Below, in pieces: positions 58,878 through 64,000 of a DNA stretch of 64,000 nt. A program made the translations under genes and the position numbers. The DNA is from Tenrec ecaudatus (lineage: Eukaryota > Chordata > Mammalia > Afrosoricida > Tenrecidae): NCBI RefSeq assembly GCF_050624435.1, contig NC_134539.1:148653525-148717524 (forward strand). The letters are read 5' to 3'. Below the pieces are notes generated by a model, which ran no database searches, was not told where the DNA came from, and saw nothing but the letters and a program-made list of their open reading frames with translations. Position 1 is the first letter of the stretch. Every line of letters starts with the position of its first letter.

Positions 58878-58923
58878 TGTCTGCAGTCAATTATAGCTTA
58901 ATAAAGCTACTTATATGATCCTA
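58878..58923 (+). repeat. 46-bp direct repeat, copy 2
   Basis: Identical to 58316-58361 except for one T/C difference (58910), 562 bp downstream in the same orientation. Confidence 0.95.
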
Positions 58924-58930
58924 AAAACTT

Positions 58931-60214
58931 GTAGCACTAGGGAAAGGGAGCAGTTATGATAGGGAAGCGACACCTCAGAGTCTGGGATGCAGAAACAGTC
59001 TGTTCCTTATCTAGGATGAACATTACATAAATGTTCTTTTGTTCCAGCTCATCAAGCCCGATAGGACAATATTGGATATGTTATGCACTATTTCTCTGGG
59101 TGGCATTTCACAGCACTAAAAGTTGAAATATTTGCATACATGGGGACTAGACTCAAAATTAGAATTATCCCTCAGTGCAGACTCATGAATTTCTTTATTA
59201 TTATTCCTTTCATCATAGCCGATTTGGGTCTTAATTGTATCGTACATGCTCCCTCTTTATCTCTATAGCTTATGGATAGCTTTAAGTTTCTTAGAAATCA
59301 TGTTATTCTTCATTTCCATTCATAGGCTCGTTCTTATGCTGGCTACTCTGAAAGGCATACCAGAGAATGGCAATTAAATGATATCTCAGTGAGCATCTTG
59401 CCTGGCCCAGGCATCATGGAAATGTTATCTGCACACCTGTGCTGGTTGTGTTGGTGGTGGTTTATAGCCACGTGCAGGTGGCTGACTGCTGGGAGTCATG
59501 CATCCTTTTGTTTCCTTTAATTTTTATAGAGTCATTGTTCTGTGTTGTTATTAGGTGTAGTGCCTCTGCTGGTCCCTAGAGCACAATCACCCATTTATTG
59601 TATGCATTTAGCTTGTCTCTGGTGGCTTGTTTTCATTTCCAATCGTGGTGAATTTATCTTTTCTTTTTTTTCTTTTTATATTGCCTTCCATATGACATTC
59701 CAGAGCCTTTGCATTTGGTTACTCAAAGCCCTTCAACCTGAGGCATGGTATTTGTGGAAGACTCAGAGTTACAGCGCTCACATGTACAAATGATCAAAGA
59801 AAATGTGCTTACCCTCTAAGGAGAGCTGCTGGGATGTATATACCGGAGGCAGAGAGCAGGGAGTGCAATTGAGAAGGTAAAAATAGAACTTGTACGATGA
59901 GAGTTGACAGTAATGTCAATAGGAAAATAAATTAGACTGGATTTGGTCATTAGGAAAAGCAATAAGAGAGGTGAAAGAGAGACCTAGAAATAGAGATGTG
60001 GGGTTGCTTTCTGTGTGATAACCCCAGTCTACGGAACTATATGCTTTCCATTCAAAAGAAGGAAATTAAGCCAAAATGACTAATTGATAATGTTCAAAAC
60101 AAGAAGGAGAAGCAGAATCAAAGTAGGGGTATGGATTATTGGAATGGGCATTTTGCACATGTCACTAGTATCAGTTATCATAGAATGTGAAAAAATGTAG
60201 TCTGGTGGACAGGT
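58931..60214. other. Unassigned sequence
   Basis: No named repeat, RNA gene or coding signal is recognised in 1.3 kb. Confidence 0.4.
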
Positions 60215-60812
60215 TTTAAATTGTGCAGTGGTTTAAAATTAGAAAAGGTGTTCATCAGACTTGGATCCTTAGGCCATTCTTGTTCAATCTCTATGCTAAG
60301 CTACTCATTCAAAGCTGGACTCTATGAAGAAGAACCTGGTATCAGGATTGGAAAAAGGCTCTTTAACCGCCTGCCAGGTGCAGATGAAACAACCTTGCTC
60401 CACTGAAAGCAAAACGGGCTTGAGACGCTTTTTGATGAGGATCGAGGACTGTCGCCTTCAGTATAGATTGCAACTCAGTATAAAGAAAGCAAAACATTGC
60501 CGTGACAGGACCCATAGGTAACATCATGATAAGCAGAGAGAAGATTTTAGTTGTCCAGAATCTCATCGAGCTTGGCTCCGTGATCAATGCTCATGGAAGG
60601 AGCGGTCAAGAGGGGCACACTGCAGTAGGAACATCGGCTGCACAAGACCTCGATACAGTGTTGAAGAGCAAGTTTGTCACTTTGAAGACCAAGGTAAGTC
60701 TAAGCAAAGCCATGGTATTTCCAATAAAAAATGCCATCGGCTGCCAAAAGAACAACCAAAACTCTCTGTGAAGAAGTATAGCCAGCATACTCCTTAGATG
60801 GATGGATGTTGT
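60215..60812 (+). mobile_element. RTE-clade LINE relic, reverse-transcriptase part
   Basis: Sense RTE. Translated pieces include 'GPIGNIMISREKILVVQNLI' (from 60502) and 'QDLDTVLKSKFVTLKTKVSL', which parallel the antisense relic at 24059-24346. The palm motif expected as YADD reads G-A-D-E at 60377-60388, so it is inactive. The element stops at about 60812 and its 3' terminal part reappears at 61977, which implies it was split by the intervening elements. Confidence 0.85.
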
Positions 60813-60829
60813 GTCTTTGTTGTGTTTAC

Positions 60830-61358
60830 TTTGTATATTGAGTTAGTTAAAGTTTATTATGCCAACCTGGCCAATAAACACAGGTGGGTTAATTGAAGGG
60901 CGGAGGGATAAATGGCTCGGTTGAGCCTAGCCTTTCTAGTTCTTGAGTCTCTTGCTTTGTGATGGTTAGACCAGGGTGGAGCTGCCTTAGCCACTTCCCT
61001 GCTTCAGCTGGCAAGGCTCACTTCCTGCAAGACATCTCCAAGGAGAAGCAGCATGGACCTACCCCGATGCAGCCCTGGGTGCTGGAGCAGCCATGTGGAG
61101 ACTCTGCCCACACTGAGATGCTTACAAGCTCACTGACTTGGCTTTTTTCCTGCAATCAGCATCATTGCTTGTCTTTTGTGAGATGGAGGAGGACTTTGTG
61201 GATTGGTGTCAGACATATGGGTTAATGTTGGACTTGTGGGCTTGGGCAGCACTGGGTTGGGATGTTATCTTGATGTGCACTCATCCTTTATATAAAACTC
61301 TCTCTTATCTATATGAGTTTCTGTGGATTTGCTTCTCTAATGTACCCAGACTAACACA
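60830..61358 (+). mobile_element. LTR-like element 1 inside the RTE
   Basis: Sense copy, opening with 'agtttattatgccaacctgg' and 'agggcggagggataaatggc', closing with 'acccagactaacaca'. Its 5' part is homologous to the reverse complement of 57360-57466. About 530 bp, with no retroviral gene visible. Confidence 0.7.
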
Positions 61359-61454
61359 GAGTTATCAAGAGGTGCAAATCCCTAGAGACCACCAGCATAG
61401 TTGGTCAAGTTAGTGAGCGAGGGTTTAAAAAAGGGGGCAGGGGGAGGCCAGATA

Positions 61455-61966
61455 TGATAGTTGGGTTTCTTGTGCTAACTCGGTCAATGGGAACATGTGG
61501 GTAGAGTTTGATCAGGTCACAGCTGGATTGGAGAAAGACCGAAATAAATAAGATAGCCCATGGATCCTGTTGCTAGCACTTGAGGCTCCTTCCCAGACCT
61601 CCTGTGGCAAGCTGCTGGTGCATACATCGCTTTAGGTTGAGGATGATGGATCCCGTTGCCTTGCTTGTGTTCCAGATCCCATCAGGGCCTGCCTCTCTTC
61701 TGTGCGTCACTAAGCTAGGCCACCCAGCTGTCTGCTGCCTGCAGGCAGACTCTGCCTACCTTGTCTGAGGGAGGACTCTGTTGTCCGCATCCTTTATGTT
61801 GGACCCTGCAGCCACATGTTCCATGAAAGTGAGTTGAATTTAGCCCACTCTATTGCTATGTGGATGGATTCGCTGTTACATTGCCTTGCTGTATGAACCT
61901 ATCTAGATATAGTTATATAATCATAAGTGTCCTGGTTGTGTTTCTCTAGAGAACCCTGCCTAACCC
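61455..61966 (+). mobile_element. LTR-like element 2 inside the RTE
   Basis: Opens 'tgatagttgggtttcttgtg' and ends 'tctctagagaaccctgccta'. Similar terminal sequence to element 1 but different internal sequence, so it is a related but distinct copy. No coding sequence. Confidence 0.65.
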
Positions 61967-61976
61967 GGAGGGGAAC

Positions 61977-62118
61977 CCTCTCTCAGAGATAGATTGACAC
62001 ACTGATAGAATAATGAGCTCAAACACAACAATTGTGGAGGTGGCATAGGACCCGTTTCACTGTGTTATACACAGAACTGCTATGGTTTGGAACCAAGTCA
62101 AAAACCTCTAACAACCAC
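61977..62118 (+). mobile_element. RTE-clade LINE 3' end, right of the LTR-like insertions
   Basis: 'agatagattgacacactgat', 'acaattgtggaggtggcata' and 'aacctctaacaaccacaaag' are the terminal RTE blocks (compare 43010-43166). It is the likely continuation of 60215-60812. Confidence 0.8.
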
Positions 62119-62505
62119 AAAGACATAAGAGAGAGCATAAGAGTACTTTTTCTCTATGAGAGAAATGTCTCATGAAGCATGAACTTCTCCAGATTAAGGG
62201 TCAGCATGGTATTTCAAATGGTAACATTTCCTATTTGAGATATCCAGAAATCCTTAGACTCTAAATGGCACATTCAAATAAATTATATTCTTTATTGATC
62301 TTACTCTTTTGCTCTATTTTATTCATGTCTCTCCCCTCCCCCAAATATTTATGGTTAACCATCCTTTGGTGTCTCCTTATCTGGCTCCCATTGGAAAGAG
62401 GTAAATAGAATGTGTGCCCCACCTTTGCTCTCACTCTTTATTTAAAACATGTAGGATAAGCTAAATGCGGACGTAAACTAATCTGTGCTTTTACAACAAT
62501 CGTCT
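62119..62505. other. Unassigned sequence
   Basis: No feature is recognised. Confidence 0.4.
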
Positions 62506-62766
62506 TGAGAAAATTTTCATTTTAATGGAATTGTCTGTTTTGTTTATGAAGACTACACTTCATCTAAAAGATTAAAAGACAAGACAAATCTCGATAAATT
62601 GTTTTTCCAATTTTCTCCAACTATAACAGTTTTCAGAAAATTTTCATTCCAATGGAATAATTGATTTCTCTTTTCTTTGTGAAGAGAATACACTTTACCT
62701 AAAAGATTAAAAGATAGCTCTCAGTACGTATTCTGTTTCTAATTTTCTCCAACTATGTTACTATAG
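62506..62766. repeat. Diverged tandem duplication of about 128 bp
   Basis: Two adjacent copies share four blocks in the same order and spacing: 'gaaaattttcatt' (62511 and 62636), 'aatggaat' , 'ctaaaagattaaaaga' (62564 and 62699) and 'aattttctccaactat' (62611 and 62738). Intervening sequence is diverged. The unit does not resemble any transposon recognised in the window. Confidence 0.88.
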
Positions 62767-63274
62767 GTTTTTGACAGACTTTTAACAGTTCTGAAAACTC
62801 AGAAATATTATACCTTTGGTGTGAATTTATTAAAATGATAACTCACATAATATTAAGAAAAAATCAGGGGAAAGTGTACTATGGAGAAAAATAATGCAAA
62901 CAGCAATCTTATAGGAAGCTTTAAAATCAAATTTTAGATTAATCACCTGTGCTTGATGAAGGACAATGATGATTCTGATGAACTTAGTAGATTTGGGAAC
63001 ATGGAGTTGACAGTTCTTTCTGATAAGCCTAGTAGCAATCAAAGCTGCTCTGCAAATTTAAATCTTTTCAGGTATTCCAGAGCCATTTAATATATGCTAT
63101 ACAATTCACTGCATCTTATTACTTTGGATATTTTTTATTTCTCTTTGCAAAAGGCTACGTGTGTCTATTTCAGGTTAAGATAGGAATGATTTCTATGCCA
63201 AGCGTCCTTGTTGAAGAATTGGGCATGTTTAACTTAAGCAGCCTTTGGGTTTGGGGCTAGAGTAAGAAGTTCTA
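62767..63274. other. Unassigned AT-rich sequence
   Basis: No feature is recognised. Confidence 0.4.
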
Positions 63275-63452
63275 GCAGTGCACTGGGTAAGTGCTTGGCT
63301 GCTAGCTAAAAGATGGTTCAAATCGACCAGCTGCCTCCCAAGATAAAGAGGTGGCCAGCTGCTTCCATACAGATCTGTAGCCTTGGAAATGTGGGGCAGT
63401 TCTACTCTGTCCTAAGGGGTAGCTGTGAGTCAGAGTCAGCGTGAGATTTGGT
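63275..63452 (+). repeat. AfroSINE
   Basis: Sense copy with 'gtgcactgggtaagtgcttg', 'agcttggaaatgtgg'-like body at 63382 ('ccttggaaatgtggggcagt') and tail 'gctgtgagtcagagtcagcg'. Confidence 0.83.
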
Positions 63453-63469
63453 ACTTCTAGTCCATTCAA

Positions 63470-63580
63470 AGAGGGCGAGACTGGACTTTCTCCTCCATCA
63501 GCAGTTCCAGTCTCGGAAATACACGGGGCATTTCTGTGAGTCAGCATGGACTGGATGACAGTGAGCGTGGTTTGGGTTTT
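63470..63580 (+). repeat. AfroSINE, 3' half
   Basis: Body and tail only: 'cagttccagtctcggaaata', 'gtgagtcagcatggactgga', 'tgacagtgagcgtggtttgg'. Confidence 0.83.
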
Positions 63581-63592
63581 CCAAAATGATGC

Positions 63593-63780
63593 AAAGCACT
63601 GGTGGCCTAGTGGTTCCTTAAGGGGGATGTTACCTGCAAGGCCAGCAGTTTGAGACCACTAGCAGATCCCTGGGAGGAAGGCGGTACTTGCCATTCCAAT
63701 AAATAGTTCCAGTCTCCGAAACCCACAGTGGATCACTCTGGGTCAGCGTTGACTCTAGGGCAGTGAGTTCGGTTTGGTGT
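63593..63780 (+). repeat. AfroSINE, full length
   Basis: Sense copy: 'cactggtggcctagtggttc', 'aggccagcagtttgagacca', 'agtctccgaaacccacagtg', 'gggcagtgagttcggtttgg'. Third SINE of a same-orientation series. Confidence 0.9.
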
Positions 63781-64000
63781 ATCCAGTTCAACAAATAGTT
63801 TAACTGTTTCTACCCAACACATACACATATTTAAAATTAATAGTTTCAAATAATAAGCAATTCTACTGCTTGGAGAACTTTTCCTGAAGAGTGTTGAGTT
63901 TTCCTCCTTCCCATCTAGTGACGTGTTAACAATACTAGCTGTTAGGTAGCAACTTGAGTCTTTTGCAAGGAAAGAGAGAATATACGAGAGAAAATGGTTT

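Overview
The window is mammalian nuclear DNA that looks intergenic or deep-intronic. I found no intact protein-coding gene, no convincing exon and no structural RNA gene. What can be read is almost entirely transposable-element sequence separated by unassigned, mostly AT-rich DNA. No open reading frame exceeds 231 codons, and the longest ones sit inside repeats or low-complexity DNA.

Organism: the dense tRNA-derived SINEs with a tail like 'gactcgatggcagtgag' (AfroSINE type), many copies of an RTE-clade LINE, and L1 3' ends of a type I associate with tenrec-like genomes all indicate an afrotherian. Two short hAT elements that match my recollection of SPIN and OC1 (OposCharlie1) narrow this. 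SPIN is reported from tenrec but not, to my knowledge, from elephant or hyrax. A tenrec such as Echinops telfairi is therefore the best guess. This rests on recall of repeat families, not on a search.

Layout: 1-8.5 kb holds scattered AfroSINEs and one truncated L1. 9-15 kb holds RTE fragments, an LTR-like repeat (10.1-10.9 kb) and two copies of an unclassified repeat (9.2-9.9 and 13.9-14.6 kb). 15.7-16.4 kb shows a young L1 inserted in an older L1 tail with a 15-bp target duplication. 18.7-19.5 kb holds a SINE split by a small terminal-inverted-repeat element, then an OC1-like element. 21.9-25.2 kb is a SINE cluster followed by a long antisense RTE reverse-transcriptase relic. 27.2-30.4 kb has two L1 insertions with clear target duplications, one carrying two L1 3' ends. 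33.7-35.4 kb is an old antisense L1. 39-45 kb mixes RTE 3' ends, an LTR-like repeat, SINEs and a SPIN-like element inside a SINE. 53.1-58.1 kb is a long decayed antisense L1 with a nested LTR-like insertion. 58.1-58.9 kb is an old sense L1 tail. 60.2-62.1 kb is a sense RTE split by two LTR-like elements. 63.3-63.8 kb holds three SINEs in tandem.

The elements do not work together as a system. Their value is historical: nesting gives relative ages, and all three readable reverse-transcriptase relics have a broken catalytic motif. I did not find a previously undescribed functional system. The items most worth a second look are the nested DNA transposons, the L1 with a doubled 3' end, and two unexplained local duplications (58.3/58.9 kb and 62.5-62.8 kb).
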